From: Polyangiaceae bacterium
GTDB taxonomy: Bacteria > Myxococcota_A > Polyangia > Polyangiales > Polyangiaceae
DNA: 64,000 nt
Assembly (NCBI GenBank): GCA_013361525.1
Contig: JABFXY010000084.1
Location: 1-64,000, forward strand
Reading direction: 5' to 3'
Shown here one piece after another: positions 7,220 through 15,586 of the stretch (position 1 is the first letter of the stretch; each line of letters begins with the position of its first letter). Position numbers and translations under genes: made by a program. Below the pieces are notes generated by a model. It worked only from the letters and a program-made list of their open reading frames with translations. It searched no databases and was not told where the DNA came from.

Positions 7220-9397
7220 ATGTCCGAGGGCGAAAAGGGCAAGCTCGAATTCTTGAGCGAGGCTGAGGAGATCATCGAGGCCCTCGGCAGGGATCTCGTG
7301 CTCCTCGACGAATCGCTCCGCGTCGGCCCGCCCGATCCGGACATCGTCAACGACATCTTCCGCAGCGTGCACACGATGAAGGGCCTCGCAGGGCTCTTCG
7401 GCGCGACGACGATCTCGCAGCTGACGCACGATCTCGAGGCGAAGCTCGACGCGATCCGGCTCGGGCGCGCGCAGCTCACGCCGGACGTCCTCGACCTACT
7501 GTTCCGAGCGGTGGACGTCACGCACCGCTTGCTCGTCGCCGAGCAGGAAGGAAAAGAGCCGCCGGTCGAGCAGCTCGAAGCGCTGCTCCAAAAGCTTCGC
7601 GGGACGAAGCGCCCTTCGGCAGCAGCCCCCGCCTCGGAAGAGCTCGACCTCGACCCGTCGATCTTCGCGGTCCTCACCGAATACGAAGAGCACCGCCTGC
7701 GGACGAACGTCGAGGCGGGCCTCAGGATCTATCGCCTCCGCGTGCAGTTCTCGCTGCTCACGATCGATGCATCGCTCGAGCAGCTGAAGGCGATGGCGAA
7801 GCCGCACGGCGAGATCATCACCTACCTGCCGACGGGCGAAGGCACCGGCGCCGACTCGATCGAGCTCGACATCCTGATGGCGTCGAAGAAGACGCTGATC
7901 GAGCTCGGCGAGCTGCTCGGTAGCCTCGGCGGGACGATCATCGAGGTCGCGAAACGCTCGAAGCGTCCCGCCGCCTCCCCCACGTCCGAGCCGCCGGAGC
8001 TGCCGGTCATCGAGGCCGGTACGTCCGCGAGGGCGGCCGCCGAGGCCGCGATCGAGCGGCCGGGCACGCGTCCGCCGGCACCGGTTCGCAAAGAGGCGGA
8101 GCGCCGGCCCCAACGAACGTCGAGCGTCCCTCCGCCCGACGAAGGAAAGATCGCGACGGTTCGCAGCGTCACGCAGACGGTGCGCGTCGACATCCAGAAG
8201 CTCGACCGCCTGATGAACGCCGTCAGCGAGCTGGCGATCGTCAAGTCGTCGCTCGACCGGCTCTTCGAGCGCATTCGTCCTGCCTCTTCGGACAGGCGTG
8301 GAATCGCCGAGCTCGTTCGCCTCTCGCGCACCTTCGATCGTCAGCTCGAGGCGATGCAGCAAGGCATCCTCGAGGTCCGCATGGTGCCGCTCGGGCAGCT
8401 CTTCGAGCGACTCACGCGCGTCGCCCGCCAAGTCGGACGCAATGCGAAGAAGCAATTCAATCTCGTCGTGACCGGCGCCGAGACCGAGGTCGACAAGCTC
8501 ATCGTCGAAGAGCTCAGCGACCCGCTCATGCACATGATGCGCAACGCGATCGATCACGGCATCGAGCCGGCGATGCGGCGCCTCGCGGCGGGCAAACCCG
8601 AGGTCGGCACGATCGCATTGAATGCGTTCCAAAAGGGCAATCACGTCCTCATCGAGCTGGAGGACGACGGCGGCGGCATCGACACCGAGCGCGTCCTCGA
8701 GGTCGCGCTCCAAAAGGGTCTCATCAACCCGGCCGACGTCCGCTCGACCAGCCGGCGCGACGTCCTGAACCTCATCTTCATGCCCGGGTTGTCGACGCGC
8801 GCGCAGGCCGGCGAGATCTCCGGTCGCGGTGTCGGCATGGACGTCGTGAAGACGAACATCGCCAAGCTCGGCGGCGTCATCGACGTGCAGAGCGAGGTCG
8901 GGATCGGCACCAAGTTCGCGATCACCCTGCCGATCACGCTGGCCATCATCCGGGTGCTCGTCGCGGAGGTCGAAGGCCACACCTTCGCCATCCCGCTCGC
9001 GAACGTGCGTGAGGCGGTGCAGCTCTCGGAGTCCGACGTGTTCACCGTCGACGGGCACGAGGCGATGACGCTTCGCGGGTCGACCCTACGGCTCGCGCGC
9101 CTGTCGTCGATCTTCGAGCTGGAGCGCGGCAAGCGCGCGCACCGCTCGACGAAGAAGTTCGTCGTCGTGACCATGGCCGGATCGGCGCGCATCGGCCTCA
9201 TCGTCGACCTGCTCGTCGGCGGTCAGGACGTCGTGATGAAGGCGCTCGGGTCGTCGCTCCGCTCGGTGCGAGGTTTCGCCGGCGCGGCGGATCTCGGCGA
9301 AGAGCGGCTCGGTTTGGTGCTCGACACGCCCAGCCTCTACGAAGAAATTGTCGCGTCCGATCGCAGGCGCGGCACCGTCGCGAGGCCCAACGGATGA
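7220..9397 (+). CDS. cheA: Chemotaxis-type histidine kinase CheA
   Basis: A 725-residue CheA. The phosphotransfer domain occupies about 1-105, with the phospho-accepting histidine His51 in SVHTMKGLAG. A second small domain follows at about 148-245, then a charged linker. The dimerisation helices start near 318 (VDIQKLDRLMNAVSELAIVK). The ATPase boxes are N (DPLMHMMRNAIDHGIEP, near 435), G1 (DDGGGID, near 480) and G2 (GRGVGMD, near 535). A CheW-like domain fills 573-715. No receiver domain is fused to it. The gene's last codon overlaps the first cheW. No receptor, methyltransferase or CheY lies beside it, so inputs and outputs must be encoded elsewhere; a Dif/Frz-type pathway in motility or exopolysaccharide control is plausible for this lineage. 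Confidence 0.93.
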   Translation: MSEGEKGKLEFLSEAEEIIEALGRDLVLLDESLRVGPPDPDIVNDIFRSVHTMKGLAGLFGATTISQLTHDLEAKLDAIRLGRAQLTPDVLDLLFRAVDVTHRLLVAEQEGKEPPVEQLEALLQKLRGTKRPSAAAPASEELDLDPSIFAVLTEYEEHRLRTNVEAGLRIYRLRVQFSLLTIDASLEQLKAMAKPHGEIITYLPTGEGTGADSIELDILMASKKTLIELGELLGSLGGTIIEVAKRSKRPAASPTSEPPELPVIEAGTSARAAAEAAIERPGTRPPAPVRKEAERRPQRTSSVPPPDEGKIATVRSVTQTVRVDIQKLDRLMNAVSELAIVKSSLDRLFERIRPASSDRRGIAELVRLSRTFDRQLEAMQQGILEVRMVPLGQLFERLTRVARQVGRNAKKQFNLVVTGAETEVDKLIVEELSDPLMHMMRNAIDHGIEPAMRRLAAGKPEVGTIALNAFQKGNHVLIELEDDGGGIDTERVLEVALQKGLINPADVRSTSRRDVLNLIFMPGLSTRAQAGEISGRGVGMDVVKTNIAKLGGVIDVQSEVGIGTKFAITLPITLAIIRVLVAEVEGHTFAIPLANVREAVQLSESDVFTVDGHEAMTLRGSTLRLARLSSIFELERGKRAHRSTKKFVVVTMAGSARIGLIVDLLVGGQDVVMKALGSSLRSVRGFAGAADLGEERLGLVLDTPSLYEEIVASDRRRGTVARPNG

Positions 9398-9900
9398 AGG
9401 CATTGGTTCGGCGCGGACGCGCGACGCGACAGATCGAGCGACGCCCCGACGAAGGCGGCGTGACGGAGTATCTGGGTTTCCGCGTCGCGTCGTCGAACTA
9501 TGCCCTGCCCGTCGCGATCGTTCGCGAGATCGTCCGAAGCGGTCACCTCACGCCGGTCCCCCGCGCGCCCGCCGGCGTCCTCGGCATCTCGAGCTTCCGC
9601 GGCCGCGTCATCACCGTGATCGATCTCGGAAGCCGCCTCGGCCTCGCGAGCTCCGTCGTGCAGCCGACCGCGGGCCCGATCAAGATCCCCAAGCTCCGCA
9701 TCCTGATGGTCGACATCGGCCAAGAGACGCTCGGCTACCTCGTCGACGAGGTGCTGCAGGTCTACCGCCTAGCGCCGCGTGACATCGAGCGCGCGACGAC
9801 CGTCGGCACCGACGTGGGCATGCACGTGACGGGCATCGCTCGCCCGCAGGAAGGTGGAGAGGTCGTGCAGATCCTCGATCCCAAGGCGCTCGTTCCATGA
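9394..9900 (+). CDS. cheW: CheW-like coupling protein 1
   Basis: A 168-residue SH3-like CheW adaptor that should link chemoreceptors to the kinase. After about 20 basic residues the fold runs from EYLGFRVASSNYALPVAIVR through VLGISSFRGRVITVIDLGSR, the typical central motif (gly-hydrophobic-RG-x-hydrophobic-PVIDL), to a C-terminal VVQILDPKALVP. It starts on the ATGA that ends cheA and stops on the ATGA that starts the second cheW, so all three are translationally coupled. A paralogue lies immediately downstream; the two differ enough to suggest partition between arrays or between receptor and kinase contacts. Confidence 0.9.
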   Translation: MKALVRRGRATRQIERRPDEGGVTEYLGFRVASSNYALPVAIVREIVRSGHLTPVPRAPAGVLGISSFRGRVITVIDLGSRLGLASSVVQPTAGPIKIPKLRILMVDIGQETLGYLVDEVLQVYRLAPRDIERATTVGTDVGMHVTGIARPQEGGEVVQILDPKALVP

Positions 9901-10397
9901 AGAGGCAGGCGGCGCGATTCGGCAGGCGGGCGAGCAAAGCCCGAGGCGAGCTCAAGAACCTCGTCCGTTTCCGCCTCGGCGAGACGTACTACGCCTTCGA
10001 CGTCGCCAACGTGGAGGAGGTCGTCCAACCGGCGTCCGTCACCGAGCTGCCACAAATGGCATCGAGCGTCTCCGGCGTGTTCGACCATCGCGGTCGCGTC
10101 ACACCGATCGTCGATTTGCGGCCGCGTTTGGGCCTCTCTGGAACCGAGCCGAGCCGTCAGACGAAGTGGATCCTGATGCGCACCGAGTTCGGTCTCGTCG
10201 GCTTCGCGGTGGACCGCGTCCTCGACGTCATCGGAACCTCCGACGTCCTCGACGCACCGCCCCCCGTCGGTCCGAACGCACACGAGCGCGCCATCCGCGG
10301 CGTGGTGCACATCGAGAGCGAGCTCGTCTTCGTGCTCGACGAAGGCCGCCTCGCGAGCGTCGTCGCGAGCATGACTTTGCCGGACGAGCTGTCCTGA
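9897..10397 (+). CDS. cheW: CheW-like coupling protein 2
   Basis: A 166-residue CheW. A basic N-terminal tail (MKRQAARFGRRASKARG) is followed by NLVRFRLGETYYAFDVANVE and the central VSGVFDHRGRVTPIVDLRPR, where the usual GxxxxRGxxxPVxDL pattern is clear. It ends in ELVFVLDEGRLASV. It is the third member of the coupled cheA-cheW-cheW set. The highly basic N-terminus is not typical of CheW and may be a localisation tag, but that is speculative. Confidence 0.9.
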   Translation: MKRQAARFGRRASKARGELKNLVRFRLGETYYAFDVANVEEVVQPASVTELPQMASSVSGVFDHRGRVTPIVDLRPRLGLSGTEPSRQTKWILMRTEFGLVGFAVDRVLDVIGTSDVLDAPPPVGPNAHERAIRGVVHIESELVFVLDEGRLASVVASMTLPDELS

Positions 10398-10438
10398 TAA
10401 GGGCCCGGAGGCGAGGAGATCGCGCTACCGTTGGGCGC

Positions 10439-10954
10439 ATGATGCGCCGCCGACACCTGGCAACCGCCGCGATCGGATCGTTCTTCTTCGCGGCGATCCT
10501 CGCCGCCTGCTCGAAACCCGAGCCGCCGACGATCACGCCCGAGGGAGCCGTGGTGAAAGCGGTGACACCGGCCGGCCTCGACGTGGAGATGACGATCGAC
10601 GCCTACAACCCGAACAAGGTGCCGCTCATGGCGCGATCGGTGAAGGCCAAGGTGATGCTCGGCAAATCGATCGACCTCGGCGAGGTCACGGTGCCGACCA
10701 AGATCGAAGTCCCCGCCGGCAAACACGAAAAGATCGTGGCCCCGATGTCCCTCAAATGGACCGACGCCGCCGCCGTCGGCATGCTCGCGCTCCAGCACGA
10801 TACCGTCCCCTTCACCATCGAAGGCACCGCGTCCGTCGGCATCGACGAGCTCAACTTCGACGTCCCCTTCGAAACCGACGGCACCCTCACCCGCCAGCAA
10901 CTGATGGAAATGGCCCCCAAGAGCCTGCCTCAGTTGCCGAAGTTGCCTTTCTAG
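10439..10954 (+). CDS. LEA14-like lipoprotein
   Basis: A 171-residue lipoprotein. The signal sequence has a clear lipobox (ILAAC at about 21-25). The mature part is one LEA type-2/WHy module: DVEMTIDAYNPNKVPLMARS is the hallmark first strand pair with the Asn-Pro turn, and a second strand set begins at KIEVPAGKHEKIVAPMSL. Such domains sit in the periplasm in bacteria and are linked to desiccation or envelope stress. It follows the second cheW by 41 bases on the same strand and could be co-transcribed, although no functional tie is known. Confidence 0.8.
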   Translation: MMRRRHLATAAIGSFFFAAILAACSKPEPPTITPEGAVVKAVTPAGLDVEMTIDAYNPNKVPLMARSVKAKVMLGKSIDLGEVTVPTKIEVPAGKHEKIVAPMSLKWTDAAAVGMLALQHDTVPFTIEGTASVGIDELNFDVPFETDGTLTRQQLMEMAPKSLPQLPKLPF

Positions 10955-10965
10955 ATAGCCGGACG

Positions 10966-11104
10966 AGAGGGGTCGCCAAGAGCGCCAAGGGCAGAAGGAG
11001 GAAGAAGAGGAGAGAGTTTATTTTCGACCAACGCCGTCAATTGGCGTTTTTTCCCCTCCTCTCCTCTATCTCTCTCTGCCCTTGGCGCTCTTGGCGACCC
11101 CTCT
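10966..11104. repeat. Long imperfect palindrome between convergent genes
   Basis: Outer arms of 30 bases (10966-10995 and 11075-11104) are perfect reverse complements. Inside them one strand is purine-rich (AGGAGGAAGAAGAGGAGAG) and faces a pyrimidine-rich mate (CCCCTCCTCTCCTCT), so most of the 139 bases can pair. At the centre a small stem AACGCC/GGCGTT followed by six Ts (11030-11052) looks like a plus-strand terminator for the LEA gene. The element sits exactly between the convergent LEA and ygiQ genes. A relative with the same design lies at 45189-45285, also between convergent genes. It is therefore probably a dispersed palindromic element serving as a two-way terminator. Confidence 0.8.
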
Positions 11105-11117
11105 TCGTCGTTAAGAA

Positions 11118-13031
11118 TTAGGCGCGCCGGGTCTTTTGGCGGCGCATGTGGATGGGGAGGGAGCCTTTGCCTTGGGCGGGCGGGACGAGGGCGCGGGGGC
11201 CGGTTCCGATGAGGTCGCGGCGGCCGACGCGCACCAGGGCTTCGCGGACGGCGTCGTGTTGAGCCGGGTCCCAATAGAAGAGGAGCGACTTCTGTAGTCG
11301 TTTGTCGGCCGGGTCGCGCACCGTGAAGACGGGCTCTCGCGTGAGCGGGTCGATACCCGTGTAGTACATGCAGGCAGCCATCGACATCGGTGTCGGGATG
11401 AACTCCTGCACTTGACGCGGGCGCATGTTGTTTTTCTTCAGCCACACGGCGAGATCCACCATGTCCTCGAGGGTGGAGCCGGGGTGGCCCGTAATGAAGT
11501 ACGGGACGAGGTATTGGTCTGTGCCCGCGGATTGGCTCGCGCACTGAAAGCTCTCGACGAATCGCTCGTAGCTCTCGATACCCGGCTTCTTCATCTTGTC
11601 GAGCACCTCTTTTTTGCTGTGCTCGGGCGCGACCGAGAGCTGGCCGCCGGTATGGTGGCGGGCGAGCGCCTCGACGAACGCCGGGCTTCGCTCGGCGAGA
11701 TCGTAACGGACGCCCGACGCGAGGAAGACCTTCTTGATACCCGGTTGTTTGCGAACCTTCTCCATCACCTCGAGGAGCGGGTCGTGATCGGTAATGAGGT
11801 TTTCGCAGATGCCGGGGTGGACGCAGGACAAGCGGCGGCAGGCGCGCTCGATCTTCTCGTCCTTGCACTTCATTTGATACATGTTCGCCGTCGGGCCGCC
11901 CAAGTCGGTGACCACGCCGGAGAAGTCGCTCATCCGCCGGAGCTCCCGCACCTCGCGAAGAATGCTCTCGGCCGAACGAGATTGAATGACGCGACCCTCG
12001 TGCTCGGTGATCGAGCAGAACGTGCAGCCGCCGAAACAGCCTCGCATCGTGACGATCGAGTGTTTCACCGTCTCGAACGCGGGGATTCGCTCGGTGTACG
12101 TCCAATGGGTCGCGCGGGCGAACGGCAAGTCGTAGAGCTCGTCCATCAGCTCCGTCTCGAGCGGAATGGCCGGTGGATTGAAATACACCGCTTGGTCACC
12201 GTGGGGCTGACAGAGCGGCCGACCGTTGCCCGGATTCGTCTCGAATTGGAAAGCGCGCGACATCTCGGCGAATGCCTTCTTGTCGTCTCGCGCCTCCTCG
12301 TACGAAGGAAGGAACAGGACGGCGCCGTCGCCGACGAAACGCGAGCGCTCGAGCGACTCCCAGCGGCCCTTGTTCATGACGAACGCGGTGCCTCGCACAT
12401 CGGTCAGATCCGCGACCGACTCGCCCTTCGCGAGACGATCCGCAATCTCCCATACGGGCCGCTCGCCCATTCCGAAGACGAGCAAGTCCGCCTTCGAATC
12501 GAGCAGGATGCTCCGGCGCACTTGGTCGGACCAATAGTCGTAATGGGCAATCCGCCGGAGGGATGCTTCGATGCCGCCGATGACGACAGGCACGCTCGCG
12601 CCGAACGCCTGCCGGCAGAGGTTCGAATAGACGATGCTCGCTCGGTTCGGCCGGAGGCCCGCTCGCCCGCCGGGGGAATATTGATCCTCTTTGCGGACCA
12701 TCTTCTGCGCCGTGAGCTTGTTGAGCATCGAGTCGAGGTTGCCCGCCGTGATGCCGACGAAGAGGCGCGGCGCGCCCATGCGCAAGACATCGTCCGGCGT
12801 GCGCCAGTCAGGTTGCGAGATGACGCCGACGCGATACCCGCGCTTCTCGAGGAAGCGACCGATCAGCGCAGCGCCGAATGCCGGATGATCGACATACGCG
12901 TCTCCGTTGACGATCAAGACGTCGAGTTGATCCCACCCGCGCGCATCCATCTCCGCGCGTGTGGTCGGGAGGAATCGACGCAGGTCGCGCGGCGACGCCT
13001 GACCATTTTTGCGCAGGGAAACGAGGCTCAC
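11118..13031 (-). CDS. ygiQ: YgiQ family radical SAM protein
   Basis: A 637-residue member of the UPF0313/YgiQ radical-SAM family, whose substrate is not established. The N-terminal B12-binding-like part carries the family signature (FLPTTRAEMDARGWDQLDVL, then NGDAYVDHPAFGAALIGR). The radical-SAM core has the CxxxCxxC cluster in MRGCFGGCTFCSITEHEG near residue 330. The C-terminal part contains VQEFIPTPMSMAACMYYTG, typical of the family, and then a short basic tail. The start is GTG at 13031. It is convergent with the LEA gene and divergent from the lytic transglycosylase gene. Confidence 0.9.
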   Translation of the reverse strand: MSLVSLRKNGQASPRDLRRFLPTTRAEMDARGWDQLDVLIVNGDAYVDHPAFGAALIGRFLEKRGYRVGVISQPDWRTPDDVLRMGAPRLFVGITAGNLDSMLNKLTAQKMVRKEDQYSPGGRAGLRPNRASIVYSNLCRQAFGASVPVVIGGIEASLRRIAHYDYWSDQVRRSILLDSKADLLVFGMGERPVWEIADRLAKGESVADLTDVRGTAFVMNKGRWESLERSRFVGDGAVLFLPSYEEARDDKKAFAEMSRAFQFETNPGNGRPLCQPHGDQAVYFNPPAIPLETELMDELYDLPFARATHWTYTERIPAFETVKHSIVTMRGCFGGCTFCSITEHEGRVIQSRSAESILREVRELRRMSDFSGVVTDLGGPTANMYQMKCKDEKIERACRRLSCVHPGICENLITDHDPLLEVMEKVRKQPGIKKVFLASGVRYDLAERSPAFVEALARHHTGGQLSVAPEHSKKEVLDKMKKPGIESYERFVESFQCASQSAGTDQYLVPYFITGHPGSTLEDMVDLAVWLKKNNMRPRQVQEFIPTPMSMAACMYYTGIDPLTREPVFTVRDPADKRLQKSLLFYWDPAQHDAVREALVRVGRRDLIGTGPRALVPPAQGKGSLPIHMRRQKTRRA

Positions 13032-13190
13032 CGCCGCTTTCTAGCAGAAAGCCCACACGGCACGACCGCCCGCGGTGGATCGTGCGGCACAAGCACACAC
13101 CTCCAGGCGGAACCCCGCGCCATCGGGCGCATAAGGAAACCAAATGTCGTCTTGTTGACCCCCCGCGTTACGCGTGCGAAACCCTTGTTT

Positions 13191-15194
13191 ATGCGACGGC
13201 TCCGTCCGAGGTACATGGCGGCGCTCGCCCTCGCCGTTTGGGGCGCAGCCTTGTTCTTCTCCAGCGTCGCGATGGCGCAGCCGTCGAAGGCTCGCTCGGG
13301 CCCGGCGCAGGGCAAACACCTCGCGCAGAAGGCGCCGAAGGGCGCGGCGCCCAAGAAGACGTCCGGCGCGAAGAAGGCCCCCGCGAAGGGCGGCAAGAAG
13401 TCGAACGAGAGCAAAAAGGCGCCGAAGGTGAAGGGATCGGCGCCGAAACCCGCCGACCCGCAAGCCCGCGCGTCGATCGCCGGCCAGCCCGTCGCCGATA
13501 CCGCCACCGATCCGCCCGAGCTCAAAGAGCTGCGCGAGGTCGAAGAGATCCTCTTCTGGGACCAGACCGGCGCGACGGCCGCGCCGAGCGACAAGCCCGA
13601 GATCGTCTCCACGGGGTTGCCTCCTTCCGATCCGTCGAGCGCGCTCGTGGCCTCCACCGCGGAGACCCCCGCGATGGATCTCAAATGGATGACCCAGCTG
13701 TCGAAGCCCGACTTGCCGTTTCGTTGGGACACGCGGCTCATCCGATACCTCGATTACTTCAAGAACAACCCTCGCGGGAAAAGCTTCGTCACCGCGCTCT
13801 TGAAGCGATCCGGTCGGTACGAGGGCAAGATCCGCGAAGCCCTCAAGGCGAAGAACCTCCCCGAAGACCTCGTCTATCTCGCGCTCGCCGAGAGCGGGAT
13901 GAACCCGCGTATCGTCTCCAGCGCGGGCGCCGCCGGCCTCTGGCAGTTCATGCCCAAGGCTGCGGCCGCATACGGCCTGCGCGTCGACAAACACGTCGAC
14001 GAGCGGCTCGATCCCCATCGGAGCACGCAAGCCGCGGTTCGCTTCCTGAAGGACCTCCATACGCGCTTCGGCCGGTGGGAGCTCGCAATGGCGGCGTACA
14101 ACATGGGCCACGGCGGCCTTCTCACCTCGATACGTAAGTACAACACGAACGACTTCTGGGAGCTGACGCAGCTCGAGGCCGGCGTACCGTACGAGACCGC
14201 GCTCTACGTCCCGAAGATCGTCGCCATCGCGTTCGTCGCTCGAAACAAGGAGGCATTCGGGTGCGCGGATCTCCAGCTCGATGCAGCCGAGCCATTCGAG
14301 GTCTCCGACGTCTCGGCCGATCCCACGCCGAGCGCCACGGCAACGGCCGATACCGCGGTCGCATCGACGACGCCCGCAGCCGTCCTGAAAGCGCAGGAGA
14401 AGGCCGCGGAGAAGAAGACCGTCCTCGCGTCCACCGCCGCACAACCCGTCGCGGAGAAGCCGACCGTCGAGACGGAGTCGTACACCTTGCGATGGGGCGA
14501 GTCGCTCGAGGTCCTCGCGGCCTCGTACGGGATGACCGAGTCGAAGCTCCGCGCGCTCAACGCGATGAAAGATCCGACGCCGCCGCGCCCGGGCACGAAG
14601 ATCCTCGTCCCGAAGGCGAAGGGGAAGGCGCTGCCGCTCGATCCGTTCGTCGCGGTGGTGCCGTCGCGTACGACGCCCGTCGCAGGCAAGCGACGCGTGT
14701 TTTACGAGGTCGTCTGGGGCGACAAGCTCGACGACGTCGCACGTGTCCTCGGCGTCACGGCCGACGAGCTGTCGCAATGGAACAACTTGGACCGGACGGC
14801 GAACCTGCACGGCAAGATGGTGCTTCAGGCGTTCGTCGCGGAAGGCTCGCCCTCCTCCGGCGTGCGCGTCGTATCGGCGTCGGACGCGAAGGTCCTCGTC
14901 GCCGGCTCGTCCGAGTTCTTCGACTACTTCGAATCGAAGAACGGACGCATGCGATCCGTCGTCACCTGCGGCGAGGGTGACACCCTCAAATCGGTCGCGA
15001 AGAAATACGGCGTCAGCGTCGGCATGCTCGAACGCATCAATCACCGTTCGCGCAGCGCGGAGCTGAAGGCCGGCGACAAGCTCGTGGTCTACGAGCGCCG
15101 CACGGCACCGGACCCGGTGGCCGCGCCGCGGCCCGCGCTCATCGACGAGCTCGATGTCGTCGAGGATCGTGCGCCGGAGTCGGAAGGCGGCTGA
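13191..15194 (+). CDS. LysM lytic murein transglycosylase (MltD-like)
   Basis: A 667-residue exported peptidoglycan-cleaving enzyme. A signal peptide ends near residue 33 (SVAMA before QPSK), then a Lys/Ala/Pro-rich linker. The SLT domain spans about 195-330: catalytic Glu234 in LALAESGMNPR, then SAGAAGLWQFMP and MAAYNMGHGGL. Three LysM modules for glycan binding start near 428 (YTLRWGESLEVLAASYGM), 502 (YEVVWGDKLDDVARVLGV) and 588 (VTCGEGDTLKSVAKKYGV). The order SLT then LysM matches MltD. The start at 13191 is the ATG at the head of the signal peptide; the frame is open far upstream opposite ygiQ. Its stop lies only three bases from the end of the convergent GlsB-type gene. Confidence 0.9.
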   Translation: MRRLRPRYMAALALAVWGAALFFSSVAMAQPSKARSGPAQGKHLAQKAPKGAAPKKTSGAKKAPAKGGKKSNESKKAPKVKGSAPKPADPQARASIAGQPVADTATDPPELKELREVEEILFWDQTGATAAPSDKPEIVSTGLPPSDPSSALVASTAETPAMDLKWMTQLSKPDLPFRWDTRLIRYLDYFKNNPRGKSFVTALLKRSGRYEGKIREALKAKNLPEDLVYLALAESGMNPRIVSSAGAAGLWQFMPKAAAAYGLRVDKHVDERLDPHRSTQAAVRFLKDLHTRFGRWELAMAAYNMGHGGLLTSIRKYNTNDFWELTQLEAGVPYETALYVPKIVAIAFVARNKEAFGCADLQLDAAEPFEVSDVSADPTPSATATADTAVASTTPAAVLKAQEKAAEKKTVLASTAAQPVAEKPTVETESYTLRWGESLEVLAASYGMTESKLRALNAMKDPTPPRPGTKILVPKAKGKALPLDPFVAVVPSRTTPVAGKRRVFYEVVWGDKLDDVARVLGVTADELSQWNNLDRTANLHGKMVLQAFVAEGSPSSGVRVVSASDAKVLVAGSSEFFDYFESKNGRMRSVVTCGEGDTLKSVAKKYGVSVGMLERINHRSRSAELKAGDKLVVYERRTAPDPVAAPRPALIDELDVVEDRAPESEGG

Positions 15195-15197
15195 GCG

Positions 15198-15461
15198 TCA
15201 GACGTAGGCGCGCCGGCGAGCGAGCGCGCCTGCGATGAAGAGCAGCGCGACGGCCCCGACGATGCTCGCGAGCAGGCCCGCCGTGTTCAGCTCGGTGATG
15301 CGGTGGCGGGTCACGAGGCTCGTCAGGAGCCCGCCCACGAACGACCCGGCGACGCCGAGGCCCATCGTCATCAGAAGGCCCATCCGCTGCTCACCCGGAA
15401 GCACCGCCCGCGCGAGCAGCCCCACGACGAGGCCAAACAGCAGAAACATCAGAATCGCCAT
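15198..15461 (-). CDS. GlsB/YeaQ/YmgE family small membrane protein
   Basis: An 87-residue integral membrane protein with three hydrophobic stretches (about 2-18, 29-50 and 62-80) and the family spacing of glycines (LFGLVVGLLARAVLPG, then GVAGSFVGGLL). Homologues are called transglycosylase-associated or stress-response membrane proteins; no activity is known. The ATG at 15461 is chosen because AGGAG sits about seven bases upstream and similarity begins there; the frame is open for 26 more codons. It abuts the end of the lytic transglycosylase gene in a tail-to-tail arrangement, which suits the family's traditional association. Confidence 0.85.
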   Translation of the reverse strand: MAILMFLLFGLVVGLLARAVLPGEQRMGLLMTMGLGVAGSFVGGLLTSLVTRHRITELNTAGLLASIVGAVALLFIAGALARRRAYV

Positions 15462-15586
15462 GACGCATCTCCTGGGCGAGCCCGCTCGATCGCGCGAGCG
15501 AAGCTCAACCGTGAGATCGAGCAAGCGGCGCGCCACCATTGCATCGAACAGACGCGCTTCGATGCGCAGTGTGGCGCGCGCGCCGA

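Noticed and set aside
11412..13190. Long open frame upstream of the lytic transglycosylase
   Set aside because: It is antisense to ygiQ and only exists because of GC-rich codon bias; the signal peptide at 13191 marks the real start.
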